Assembly (NCBI GenBank): GCA_938003985.1
Contig: CALKWZ010000048.1
Span: forward strand, 31,461-95,460
Length of the DNA stretch: 64,000 nucleotides
Direction of reading: 5' to 3'
Origin: an uncultured Verrucomicrobiota bacterium
GTDB taxonomy: Bacteria; Verrucomicrobiota; Kiritimatiellia; CAIQIC01; Lenti-01
The translations under genes were made by a program, and so were the position numbers. A model generated the notes under the pieces. It saw only the letters and a program-made list of their open reading frames with translations. It had not been told where the DNA came from and searched no databases. Numbering within the stretch: the stretch's first letter is position 1; every line of letters starts with the position of its first letter. This document shows, in pieces, positions 43,538 through 51,306 of this stretch.

Positions 43538-44746
43538 TCAGCGCGAGAAATTCGCCCAAGGATGGAACGGCTTGCCGGTGGTGGCCAATTCGCCCTGGTT
43601 GGTCACCGTGGGCCCGTAGGCGTCGCCGGCGCCGGGCGCGTAGTTGTAGGTCTGGCCGACGCAGGAATTGCGCAGGAACAGGTTGCTCGACGTCGTCACG
43701 CCGACAATGCCGTAGGAGGCCCCGTACGTCTCGGCCACGTGGTTGCCCTCGACGCGGTTGCCGCGGGCCGTGACCAAACGGATGCCGTCGTCCTGGTTGT
43801 TGTAGACCACGCAGTCGACGACCGCGTTGCCGTCGCAGGTCCCCCCCGGATTGCCCGACGCCAGCAGGCCGCCGCCGCTGTTGCCGGCGATCACGCAGCC
43901 GGCGACGACGTTGCCCTGGCATTTCCCGTCGGCGGCGGAACCGTTGAGAAAGATGCCGTAGCCGCCGTTGTTGACGATGGCGCAATCGGTCACCGCGTTG
44001 CCGGCGCACCGGCCGTGGTACGATCCGTCCAGGACGATGCCGCCGGTGGTGTTGCCGGTCACGGTGCAGCGGAGGATGGTGTTGCCGTCGCATCGGGTGG
44101 GCAGCATCAAATCCCCGTAGCCGTACAGGCGGATGCCGACGTCGCCGTTGCCGACGACCGTGCAGTCCCGCACGACGTTGCCGTCGCACGCGCCCCGGTT
44201 GCCGTAGAAATTGAGACCGTCCCCGGCGTTGGCGCCGATCGCGCAGTCGGCGAACACGTTGCCGTTGCACGATCCGAACGCGCCGAAGAGCCAGACGCCG
44301 GCCTGGACGTTTCCGGAAAGGGCCAGCTGCTCGAACCGCGCGCCGTGGCAGCCGTTCGCCCGCAGCCCCACCCCGAAGTTGCGCACGGTGCCGTTGCGGA
44401 TCACCAGCCCGTTCACCGGCGCCACGTTCGTGCCACGGACGTAGAGGCCGTAGTCCGAGGACGTGGCGTCGCCCGTCAGGGCGAAGCCCATCAGATCCAG
44501 CACGACCCCGTTCGTCACGATCTCGATGCCGTGGCCCGTGCTGGTCAGGTTGGTCGTCAGATAGTACGACCCCGGCCGATTGATCGTGAACGGCACGTTC
44601 GTGATCGCGATCCGCGGCTCCACCTGCGCCAGCGTTTTCATCGTCGGCGCCGGCGCGCCCGGCGGCGTCAAGGGGCCTTGCGCCCCGGCCCTCGGAATCG
44701 TCCCCAGCACCGCCATCGCCAACGCCACGCATCGAATTGCCTTCAT
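43538..44746 (-). CDS. Secreted right-handed parallel beta-helix protein 2
   Basis: 402 residues. A signal peptide (VALAMAVLGTIPRAGA) and conserved opening MKTLAQVEPRIAITNVPFTI precede repeated coils such as CDGNVVRDCTVVGNGDVGI. The tail is GKPFHPWANFSR. The ATG at 44746 follows AAAGGAGG. The 18-base gap to the paralogue downstream indicates an operon and a tandem duplication. The repeats produce recurrent TTGCCG-rich DNA, which is a coding effect and not a separate element. Confidence 0.85.
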   Translation of the reverse strand: MKAIRCVALAMAVLGTIPRAGAQGPLTPPGAPAPTMKTLAQVEPRIAITNVPFTINRPGSYYLTTNLTSTGHGIEIVTNGVVLDLMGFALTGDATSSDYGLYVRGTNVAPVNGLVIRNGTVRNFGVGLRANGCHGARFEQLALSGNVQAGVWLFGAFGSCNGNVFADCAIGANAGDGLNFYGNRGACDGNVVRDCTVVGNGDVGIRLYGYGDLMLPTRCDGNTILRCTVTGNTTGGIVLDGSYHGRCAGNAVTDCAIVNNGGYGIFLNGSAADGKCQGNVVAGCVIAGNSGGGLLASGNPGGTCDGNAVVDCVVYNNQDDGIRLVTARGNRVEGNHVAETYGASYGIVGVTTSSNLFLRNSCVGQTYNYAPGAGDAYGPTVTNQGELATTGKPFHPWANFSR

Positions 44747-44805
44747 CGCCGCGCCCTCCTTTGGCCCAGGCACCCCGTTTCCTGTCGCGGGGCTCTTCAA
44801 GCTTG

Positions 44806-44833
44806 AGCGTAGGCTTTCCCCCCGTTGCGTCAA
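44806..44833 (-). promoter_or_regulatory. Candidate promoter of the beta-helix operon
   Basis: Minus strand: TTGACG (44833-44828), a 16-base spacer and TACGCT (44811-44806), about 60 bases before the start. The -35 lies inside a GC-rich hairpin (CCGTTG/CAACGG). Confidence 0.5.
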
Positions 44834-44892
44834 CGGAAGGGGGGTTAATTCTTCGTTAGGTTGGCGTTCCAATCGCGTGCGCGGCGCAAACC

Positions 44893-44920
44893 TTGACAAA
44901 TTCAAGGCGTCGACTAATAT
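44893..44920 (+). promoter_or_regulatory. Promoter of the secreted-protein pair 44957-47048
   Basis: TTGACA (44893-44898), a 16-base spacer and TAATAT (44915-44920), 36 bases before the start codon. It has near-consensus -35 and -10 boxes and is the best promoter match in the window. Confidence 0.78.
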
Positions 44921-44956
44921 TTGGCACCGGGTTGAGGTTTTCATGAACGGAGCGCG

Positions 44957-46192
44957 ATGAACTTCCAACGTCTGCTTGCGCGCGCACGAACGCTGGCCGG
45001 GGCGGCCTTTCTCCTTCTGCCGCTCGCCGCCGCCGCCCAGACCACCACCATTTTCCGGCCGATCGCCGCCGACCAGGTCGACCTGATGTCGGTGCCCCTG
45101 CTCGCCGTGGGCGGCAACGCCATCAGCAACGTGTTCGCGGCCGCCGCCGAGGGTTCCGTCATCTATCTCTGGGACCTCGATCTCCAGAACTGGATGCCCA
45201 GCCAGAAGACCGCCAAGGATTGGCCCGGCAGCAGCCGGGTCTTGCAGCCGGGCGAGGCTTTCGGCTTCAAACCCCCCAGCGCGCAAACCGTCGTCTTGAC
45301 CGGAACCCCGCTCGATTTTTCGTTCGTCTTTCCCGTGCCGGCCCGCAAAAGCATGCTGGCCGTTCCGCTGCCCGAAACCGGAATCTGGGGGCATTGTCAG
45401 TTGTCCTGGCTGTTGCCGCCCGGTTCGACCGTGGCGTTCTGGGATCGGCCGAACCAAACGTGGCTCGGCCCGTACACCAATGCGCCGGACGGCCGCTGGG
45501 AAGCCGCCGCCTTCCACCACCTGCTCCTCGCCGGCGACGGGTTCGCCGTCGAGCAACCCCTCGGCTCCCCCGACGTCGGCTGGACGCAATTCGAATTCGT
45601 TCCGCCCCCCGCCCAGACCGCGACCGTCGTGCGCACGGCTGGCTCCAACCAGTGGGATTTGATGTCGGTGCCGGTGCATACGGCTTTCGGCAACGTCTTC
45701 GGCACCTTCGAAACGAACGCCCCCGCCGGAACCCAGGTCTTGTTCTACGACGACGCCGTCACGAATTTCATCCTCGCAACCAAATCCCCGAAAGGCTGGA
45801 CGCCCGCCCAATCGAACCGCGTCGTCCTGCCCGGCGAGAGTTTCTTCCTGAAATCGCCCGCCGGCGGCGGCCTGTCCCTCGCGCTGTCGGGCACCGTCCC
45901 CGGTTCGTCCGTCACGAATCAAGTCAACGAACGCTGGACCGCGCTCGGTTATCCCTACCCCGATGAGATCGCCTGGACGGACACCGCCCTGGCCAGCAAC
46001 CTGCCGCCCGGCGCGCTCGTCTATTTCTGGGACGGCGACCGCCAGCGCTACGACGTCTTCCGGAAAGGCCCGCCGGTCCGGGGCGGCTGGGGCGCCGCCT
46101 CCAACCACGTCGTCCGCCCCGGCGACGGCTTCATCGTGCGCCAACCGCCCGGCTCCGCCCCGTTCCTCTGGATCCAGGAAAGGGGGAACTGA
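44957..46192 (+). CDS. Secreted protein with four internal repeats (function unknown)
   Basis: 411 residues. A signal peptide (GAAFLLLPLAAAAQ) is followed by four similar units of about 90 residues. Each opens with a VDLMSVP-like strand and contains a YxWDxxxxxW segment and RVLQPGEAFGFK / HLLLAGDGFAV / RVVLPGESFFL / HVVRPGDGFIV. I do not know a named family, though similar proteins occur with autotransporter-like or pilin genes in PVC genomes. The next gene starts right after the stop. Confidence 0.7.
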   Translation: MNFQRLLARARTLAGAAFLLLPLAAAAQTTTIFRPIAADQVDLMSVPLLAVGGNAISNVFAAAAEGSVIYLWDLDLQNWMPSQKTAKDWPGSSRVLQPGEAFGFKPPSAQTVVLTGTPLDFSFVFPVPARKSMLAVPLPETGIWGHCQLSWLLPPGSTVAFWDRPNQTWLGPYTNAPDGRWEAAAFHHLLLAGDGFAVEQPLGSPDVGWTQFEFVPPPAQTATVVRTAGSNQWDLMSVPVHTAFGNVFGTFETNAPAGTQVLFYDDAVTNFILATKSPKGWTPAQSNRVVLPGESFFLKSPAGGGLSLALSGTVPGSSVTNQVNERWTALGYPYPDEIAWTDTALASNLPPGALVYFWDGDRQRYDVFRKGPPVRGGWGAASNHVVRPGDGFIVRQPPGSAPFLWIQERGN

Positions 46193-46193
46193 C

Positions 46194-47048
46194 GTGAACG
46201 CGTTCCGCAAAATCCCGGTCGTCCTGGCGCTCGCGCTGGGCGCCGCGTCCGCTTCCGCCGACTACCGCATCCACTATTTCTTCGGCTACGGCATCTACGC
46301 CCCGACCGCCGGCGAGGTTACCTCGTCCACGCCCGGCACGGGGCTGCTGGCCGCCAACGGCAGCCATCGCATCCTGATCCAGCTGATCTCGACCGGAGCC
46401 AACGGCGTGCGCGAATACGATCCGTTCAACGGCGCCAACTATTTCCTGGGCGGCGACGACGAGGTGCTGGAAAGCCGGATCCTCGAAGCCGGCGTCGACG
46501 GCGTCGACGAATGGGGCTACACGGCCACTCCGCCCCCGCCCTATGTCGCCACCAATTCCTTCCTGCCGCCCGTGTTCGTCCGGGTCTATCAAGACGCCAA
46601 TCCCGCCTGGCCCAGCGACTGGAACTACGACTCGCCGCCGGTCGCGCCCCAGGCCGTCGGGACCGGCTCCGCCCAGGACGCCTTCGCCACCGTCCTCCAG
46701 ATCGAAACCGGGAACGAATCCGCGCCGACGTCGGGAGTCACCTTGGCCTGGGATGGCTGCTTGAGTTGCGAGGACAACTGGAATCCGGAAGCGCCGGCCG
46801 ATCCGCAAATCCAAAACCTCGAATTCGATCCCGCCACCGCCGGATCGTCCTTCGCCGTCCCCTACAGCTATTCGCTCCACGCCGTCTACGGCGCCGAAGC
46901 GACGCTGCCCGGCGGCGACTGGGACTGGCAACCCCTTGCGGAAGGGAGCGATTACGTCGTCGCCGACGGCGTGGTCACGCTGGCGACCGCCGGCACGGGC
47001 CTGCCCCGGTTCCGGGTCGTCCGCCTCGGCCTGATCCACGACTTCTAG
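46194..47048 (+). CDS. Secreted hypothetical protein
   Basis: 284 residues from a GTG at 46194 that follows AGGGGG. A signal peptide (PVVLALALGAASASA) precedes a beta-rich mature part with conserved-looking WPSDWNYDSPP and WDGCLSCEDNW. The latter has a Cys pair that could form a disulfide. I see no known domain. It is co-transcribed with the preceding gene (1-base gap). Confidence 0.65.
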   Translation: MNAFRKIPVVLALALGAASASADYRIHYFFGYGIYAPTAGEVTSSTPGTGLLAANGSHRILIQLISTGANGVREYDPFNGANYFLGGDDEVLESRILEAGVDGVDEWGYTATPPPPYVATNSFLPPVFVRVYQDANPAWPSDWNYDSPPVAPQAVGTGSAQDAFATVLQIETGNESAPTSGVTLAWDGCLSCEDNWNPEAPADPQIQNLEFDPATAGSSFAVPYSYSLHAVYGAEATLPGGDWDWQPLAEGSDYVVADGVVTLATAGTGLPRFRVVRLGLIHDF

Positions 47049-47085
47049 TCCGTCCCGTTCCCGCCCTTGCCAAGCCCGGCGCTCC

Positions 47086-47262
47086 GGTGCTAGGGTGGTT
47101 TCCGCGTCGCCAACGGTGGCGGCGCCTCCGGCGACTACGGAAGCGGGTGCAATTCCCGCGCGGTCGCGCCGCTGTAAACGGTCCCGAAATTCCAACCAGC
47201 CATTCCGCGCCAAACGCGGGAGAAGGCGGAAGAGTAGCAGGCCGCGAGCCAGAAGACGGGAA
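47086..47262 (+). ncRNA. Cobalamin riboswitch
   Basis: The conserved core GAAGCGGGTGCAATTCCCGC (from 47140) is followed by GCGGTCGCGCCGCTGTAAAC, matching the P3-P6 core of AdoCbl riboswitches. The B12-box equivalent GAGCCAGAAGAC is at 47246-47257. The G-rich 5' part (CTAGGGTGGTTTCC) fits the start of the aptamer. The end of the element lies about 55 bases before the next start codon, so control may be translational. It lies in front of a secreted DUF4465 protein rather than a transporter or biosynthetic gene. Exact ends are approximate. Confidence 0.9.
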
Positions 47263-47317
47263 GCCGGTGCCAAATCAACCTGATGCCCTCGCAGCCTGGG
47301 GCAGAAAGGATGCCGCC

Positions 47318-48757
47318 ATGCGGCGTTGTTGCTGGTTCCTGCTCGTTCCGTTCCTGGTTCTCGCCGCCTCCGCGGCGCAGACGACCGTTTCCTTCGAAGG
47401 GCTGGGCCTGCTGCCCGGACACCACGTCGACAACGCCTCGTTCGCCACCAACGCCGCCACGTTCCGGAACGTGGATTACGGATACTCGTGGGCGGGCTTC
47501 GCGTTTTCGGCCGTCAGCAATACCACGCTCAACTGGTATACGAACCAGTACGCCGCGGCGCAGGGCTTCCCGCGCGCCTACGCCGTGGGCTACCACGACT
47601 ACTACAACGGCGTCGCCCCCGAGATCGCCTTCGACCCGCCTGCGGCGCCGAAATCCGTCCTCCTCGACAACACGACCTACGCCGCGCTCACGATCCGCGA
47701 CGGCGACGCCTTCGGTTTTTCCCAGCCCTTCGGCAGCAACGACACGTTCATCCTGACCCTGACCGCCTACGACGCCGACGGCAAGGCTCTCGCCGCCACG
47801 AACCATTATCTCGCCGACTACCGCGCCGGTAAAACCTTCGTCCAAACCAACTGGTCGCAGCTCGATCTTTCGTGGATGCCGCCGACCGTCGCGTCCCTCG
47901 TCGGCACGCTGACGACGACCGACGTCGGCGCCTGGGGTCCCAACACGCCAACCTATTTCGCGCTGGCCGACTTCACCTACGCCTATTCCGACGGCGCCGA
48001 CGGCATCGCCGCCACGAATCCGGCCATTCTCTGCTGGGCGACGGGCTGGACCAACTATCTGCCCGGCCCCGTCCTCAGCAACCAGTACCTGAACGCCGAA
48101 AACGCGCTGGGCGCGGCGTTCGGCGCGGAGGGCCAGACCAACGAGTTCCACGTGACCGGCCTGGGCGACCAAGGGTCGATCACGCTCACGTTCCCCGTCC
48201 CCATCGCCGACGGCCCCGGCCCCGATTTCGCGGTGTTCGAGAACGCCTTCGCGGATACCTTCCTCGAGCTCGCCTGGTGCGAAGTGTCCTCCGACGGCAC
48301 GAACTTCGTCCGCTTCCGCGGCCACTGCCTCGCGCCGGAACCCATCGCGGATTTCACCGATCCGACAGCCTACGGCGGCTTCGCCGGCCGGCACGTCCAG
48401 GGCTTCGGCACGCCCTTCGACCTGCGGTTGCTGGCGGGCACGCCCGGACTCGACGTCCGCCGCGTCACCCACGTGCGCCTGGTCGATGTCCGCGGCGACG
48501 GCGCCACGCCCGACTCCTACGGCAATCCCATCTACGACCCGACGCCTGCGTGGGGTCCGGGCGATTTCGATCTCGACGCCGTGGGCGTGCTGAACGCGAA
48601 CCTCGACATCGCGGTCGCGCCGGCGGCGGCCCCCGCCCTGCCGGGCTACGCCACCGTCCTCGAATACACCCCCACGCTGGCCCCGCCCGCCTGGCGCACG
48701 AACGACGTGCCCGCGCAGGGCGCGCCCGGCTTCTTCCGCTGGAAGCTGGTGAAATGA
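47318..48757 (+). CDS. Cobalamin-regulated secreted DUF4465 protein fused to a second surface domain
   Basis: 479 residues. A signal peptide (FLLVPFLVLAASAAQ), then a DUF4465-type domain (about 20-230) with YSWAGFAFSAVSNTT, NQYAAAQGF, VLLDNTTYAALTIRDGDAF, FYLAD-like HYLADYRAGKTF and DLSWMPPTVASLVGTLTTTD. A second domain (about 235-430) has GSITLTFPVPIADGPGPDFAVFE and FDLDAVGVLN. Both families occur in cobalamin-regulated loci of gut Bacteroidetes (BtuH-like surface proteins). The riboswitch upstream makes corrinoid capture at the surface the leading hypothesis. The stop overlaps the next start (ATGA). Confidence 0.85.
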   Translation: MRRCCWFLLVPFLVLAASAAQTTVSFEGLGLLPGHHVDNASFATNAATFRNVDYGYSWAGFAFSAVSNTTLNWYTNQYAAAQGFPRAYAVGYHDYYNGVAPEIAFDPPAAPKSVLLDNTTYAALTIRDGDAFGFSQPFGSNDTFILTLTAYDADGKALAATNHYLADYRAGKTFVQTNWSQLDLSWMPPTVASLVGTLTTTDVGAWGPNTPTYFALADFTYAYSDGADGIAATNPAILCWATGWTNYLPGPVLSNQYLNAENALGAAFGAEGQTNEFHVTGLGDQGSITLTFPVPIADGPGPDFAVFENAFADTFLELAWCEVSSDGTNFVRFRGHCLAPEPIADFTDPTAYGGFAGRHVQGFGTPFDLRLLAGTPGLDVRRVTHVRLVDVRGDGATPDSYGNPIYDPTPAWGPGDFDLDAVGVLNANLDIAVAPAAAPALPGYATVLEYTPTLAPPAWRTNDVPAQGAPGFFRWKLVK

Positions 48758-49635
48758 CGCGCCGGCCGCCCATTCCGGTTTTTACGTGCGACGTAAAAAC
48801 TTTGCCCGGTTTTTACGTAGAACGTAAAAACTTTGAGGCCGGTTTTACGTACGACGTAAAAAGGTTGGGAAATTTTTACGTACCACGTAAAAAGGCCCGG
48901 CGCGCCGCGTTTTCGCTGATCGAGCTGTTGGTGGCGGTGGCGGCGACGGCGCTGCTGGCGGCGATTCTGATCCCGGCGCTGCCGGCGGCGAAGACGGCGG
49001 CGGAAGGGGCGGTCTGCCGTTCGAACCTGCGGCAACTGGCGGCGGCGAACCTGGCCTATGCGGCGGACCACGGACGCTACGTGGCGGCGGCGGCGGACAT
49101 CGAGGGCGCCAATTCGATCCGCTGGCACGGCGTGCGCTCCGGCGGGGAGTTCGACGGCGCGCAGGGGCCGCTCGCGCCGTACCTCGGCGGCGGCGGCGCC
49201 AGCGCCTGGGTGCGCCGCTGCCCGGGGTTCCGGCCCGATGCGGAAGGCTTCGAGGCATCGTGCGGCGGCTACGGCTACAACGCGCTGGGGGTGGGCTCGG
49301 AGCTGTGCCTGCCCGGCGGCGGGCAGCAGGTCGGCATGCGCCCCACCGCGCTGGCCCGGCCGGCGCAAACGGTCATGTTCGCGGACGCCGCCTACGTGCA
49401 GGGCAACGGCGCGAAGGCCAAGCTCATCGAGTATTCGTTCGCCGAGCCGCCGCGGTTCGCCGGCGGGGGCACGCCGTGGCCGACCATCCATTTCCGCCAC
49501 CGGGGCAAAGCCAACGTGGCCTGGGCGGACGGCCACGTGACCGCCGAAACCCTGGACCGGACGGGCTCGCGGGGGAGCGCCCAAGGGCTGGGCTGGTTCG
49601 GACCGGACGACAACAGCCTGTTCGACCCGTTCTGA
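48754..49635 (+). CDS. Pseudopilin with H-X9-DG tail and a repeat-encoded N-terminal leader
   Basis: 293 residues. The prepilin methylation/cleavage motif AFSLIELLVAVAATALLAAIL begins near residue 50. The H-X9-DG signature HFRHRGKANVAWADGHV sits near the C-terminus, as in PVC pseudopilins. The ATG at 48754 overlaps the upstream stop (ATGA). The unusually long leader (residues 9-48) is encoded by palindrome array B and reads as two 21-residue periods (FTCDVKTLPGFYVERKNF then FTYDVKRLGNFYVPRKK). Later in-frame starts before the pilin motif are not obvious. The protein would be cleaved by a prepilin peptidase and sit in the cell envelope, possibly with the DUF4465 protein. Confidence 0.85.
   Translation: MTRRPPIPVFTCDVKTLPGFYVERKNFEAGFTYDVKRLGNFYVPRKKARRAAFSLIELLVAVAATALLAAILIPALPAAKTAAEGAVCRSNLRQLAAANLAYAADHGRYVAAAADIEGANSIRWHGVRSGGEFDGAQGPLAPYLGGGGASAWVRRCPGFRPDAEGFEASCGGYGYNALGVGSELCLPGGGQQVGMRPTALARPAQTVMFADAAYVQGNGAKAKLIEYSFAEPPRFAGGGTPWPTIHFRHRGKANVAWADGHVTAETLDRTGSRGSAQGLGWFGPDDNSLFDPF
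48779..48893. repeat. Palindrome array B: four copies of TTTTACGT-N3-ACGTAAAA inside a coding leader
   Basis: Centres are at 48789, 48820, 48852 and 48883, with spacings 31, 32 and 31. Central triplets are GCG, AGA, ACG and ACC. The 32-base middle step makes alternate copies 63 bases apart, so the reading frame is kept across the array and no stop occurs. The array starts 21 bases after the DUF4465 gene's stop codon. Confidence 0.95.
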
Positions 49636-49680
49636 TCGCGCGCCGGCCTCCGGCAGCTCGAGGGCATTCAAACGGGTCGT

Positions 49681-49712
49681 TTCGTATGATCATTAATTAA
49701 TGATGATACGAA
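49681..49712. repeat. 32-bp near-perfect AT-rich palindrome, copy 1
   Basis: It begins TTCGTATGAT, has a perfect 16-bp core ATCATTAATTAATGAT and ends GATACGAA. Only one symmetric base pair is broken. It matches copy 2 (49771-49802) at 26 of 32 positions, in the same orientation. Confidence 0.8.
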
Positions 49713-49770
49713 TTCATATTACGCATATTCCTATTTCTTACAATTAGATACAGTTTTATGACTGTCGATT

Positions 49771-49802
49771 TACATATGATGTTTAATTAATGATCATGCG
49801 AA
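49771..49802. repeat. 32-bp AT-rich palindrome, copy 2
   Basis: It starts TACATATGAT, has GTTTAATTAATGATC in the middle and ends ATGCGAA. It is 90 bases downstream of copy 1 and less symmetric. Paired operators, or the ends of a small element, would look like this. Confidence 0.75.
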
Positions 49803-49887
49803 TGACGGGGAGCTTTTGGCAGGCCAACGGAGACCGAGCGGGCGGCCCGCCGCCTGCCCTGAAAATCAATTTGCCTATATTTGCAGA

Positions 49888-49916
49888 TTGACGGACAGGG
49901 GCGGATCGTCTAGTTT
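49888..49916 (+). promoter_or_regulatory. Candidate promoter of the nusA-infB operon
   Basis: TTGACG (49888-49893), a 17-base spacer and TAGTTT (49911-49916). It would give a leader of about 110 bases that contains the hairpin at 49950. Confidence 0.55.
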
Positions 49917-49949
49917 TCCCCGCGTCGATACAACTCTGGCTGTTCTGTG

Positions 49950-49972
49950 AGAGTGGGTTTTCCCACTCTTTT
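49950..49972 (+). terminator. Attenuator-like hairpin in the nusA leader
   Basis: A perfect 8-bp stem AGAGTGGG/CCCACTCT with a TTTT loop, followed by TTT. It sits between the candidate promoter and nusA, so it probably works as an attenuator. Hairpins of this kind precede the rimP-nusA operon in many bacteria, where NusA influences its own expression. Confidence 0.65.
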
Positions 49973-50032
49973 GCATATCGGGAGTTGGCGGATGGTCGCG
50001 CTTTTCCCCCGCATGGGGAGGAGGTTTGAAAT

Positions 50033-51304
50033 ATGAACAACGAATTGCTGGCCGTATTTGAATACATGGAGCGGGAGCGCAAGCTGGACCGCGAAACGCT
50101 CGCCGAATTGGTCGAGTCCGCCTTGCAGGTGGCCGGGCGCAAAAGCATCGGGCGCGTGCGGGATTTGCGCGTCGTGATCGATCGCAAGACGTTGGAAATC
50201 AAGGCCTTCGCGAGCATCCAGGTCGTGGACTTCGTCCGCAACCGCGACGAGGAAATGTCCCTCGACGATGCCCAGGCGAAGTTCCCGGGCAAGAATCTCA
50301 AGCTCGGCGACCTGATCGAAATCGAAGTCACTCCACGCAATTTCGGGCGCATCGCCGCCCAGACGGCCAAGCAGGCCATCATCCAGAAGCTGCGCATGGC
50401 CGAAAAGGACAAGGTCTACGGCATCTACAAGGACCACGTGGGCGACATCGTGACCGGCACCGTCCGGCGCTTCGACCGCAGCGACGTGTTCATCGACCTC
50501 GGCGACGCCGAGGGCGTCATGCCCGGCAAGGAACGCGTCCCGAGCGAGGAATACCAGATCGGCGACCGCATCCGCTTCCTGCTGCTGAACCTCGACGCCC
50601 AGGCCCAGGGCACGCAGCTGACCCTCTCGCGCGCCAATCCCGACTTCATCAAGAAGCTCTTCGAACTGGAAGTCTCGGAAATCGCCGACGGCACGGTCGA
50701 AATCAAGGGCATCGCCCGCGAAGCCGGCTTCCGCACCAAGATCGCCGTCCATTCCAACGACGATAAGGTCGATCCGGTCGGCGCGTGCGTCGGCCTGCGC
50801 GGCCAGCGCGTGAAGAACATCGTCCGCGAGCTGTCGGGCGAGAAGGTGGACATCGTCAAGTGGAGCACGGACATCAAGACGTTCGTGACCAACTCGCTGG
50901 CGCCGGCCAAGCTGCTGCGCCTCGAGGTCGAGGAACTCGACAACGTCGTCAAGGTGATCGTCGAGGCCGACCAGCTCTCGCTGGCGATCGGCAAGAAGGG
51001 CCAGAACGCCCGGTTGACCGCCAAGCTGACGGGCTGGAAGGTCGACATCCAGAAGGACGAAGGCGACATCACCTTCGAGGAAAAGATCGCGCGCGCCACG
51101 GACCAACTGGCCGCGGTGGAAGGCATCGGCCGCGAGCACGCCGAAAAGCTCGTCGCGGCCGGCTTCCTCACGCTCGAGGGCATCCTCGCGGCGGAAATCA
51201 CGGATCTGGTCGACGTGGACGGCTTCGACGCCGACGTCGCCCAGCAGGTGCGCGCCGCGGCCGAGGCCGCGTTCGAGCGCGAAAACGGAAAGGCGACGGA
51301 GTAA
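50033..51304 (+). CDS. nusA: Transcription termination/antitermination factor NusA
   Basis: 423 residues. An N-terminal RNA-polymerase-binding domain (to about 125) is followed by an S1 domain (about 135-200, DIVTGTVRRFDRSDVFIDLG). KH1 and KH2 follow (DPVGACVGLRGQRVKNIVREL and LAIGKKGQNARLTAKLTGW). A helix-hairpin-helix tail is seen in AVEGIGREHAEKLVAAGF. The ATG at 50033 is preceded by GGAGGAGG. rimP, which usually precedes nusA, is absent here. Confidence 0.97.
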   Translation: MNNELLAVFEYMERERKLDRETLAELVESALQVAGRKSIGRVRDLRVVIDRKTLEIKAFASIQVVDFVRNRDEEMSLDDAQAKFPGKNLKLGDLIEIEVTPRNFGRIAAQTAKQAIIQKLRMAEKDKVYGIYKDHVGDIVTGTVRRFDRSDVFIDLGDAEGVMPGKERVPSEEYQIGDRIRFLLLNLDAQAQGTQLTLSRANPDFIKKLFELEVSEIADGTVEIKGIAREAGFRTKIAVHSNDDKVDPVGACVGLRGQRVKNIVRELSGEKVDIVKWSTDIKTFVTNSLAPAKLLRLEVEELDNVVKVIVEADQLSLAIGKKGQNARLTAKLTGWKVDIQKDEGDITFEEKIARATDQLAAVEGIGREHAEKLVAAGFLTLEGILAAEITDLVDVDGFDADVAQQVRAAAEAAFERENGKATE

Positions 51305-51306
51305 CC

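Larger units (their letters stand above)
49636..49887. other. AT-rich spacer upstream of nusA
   Basis: About 250 bases without a supported gene. The section 49680-49802 is markedly AT-rich against a GC-rich genome and contains twin palindromes, listed separately. The remainder, to the nusA promoter, shows nothing else that I recognise. Confidence 0.55.

Noticed and set aside
42400..44300. Recurrent TTGCCG-type DNA repeats in the beta-helix genes
   Set aside because: They reflect repeated CxGNxVxDC codons of the beta-helix coils, not an independent repeat family.
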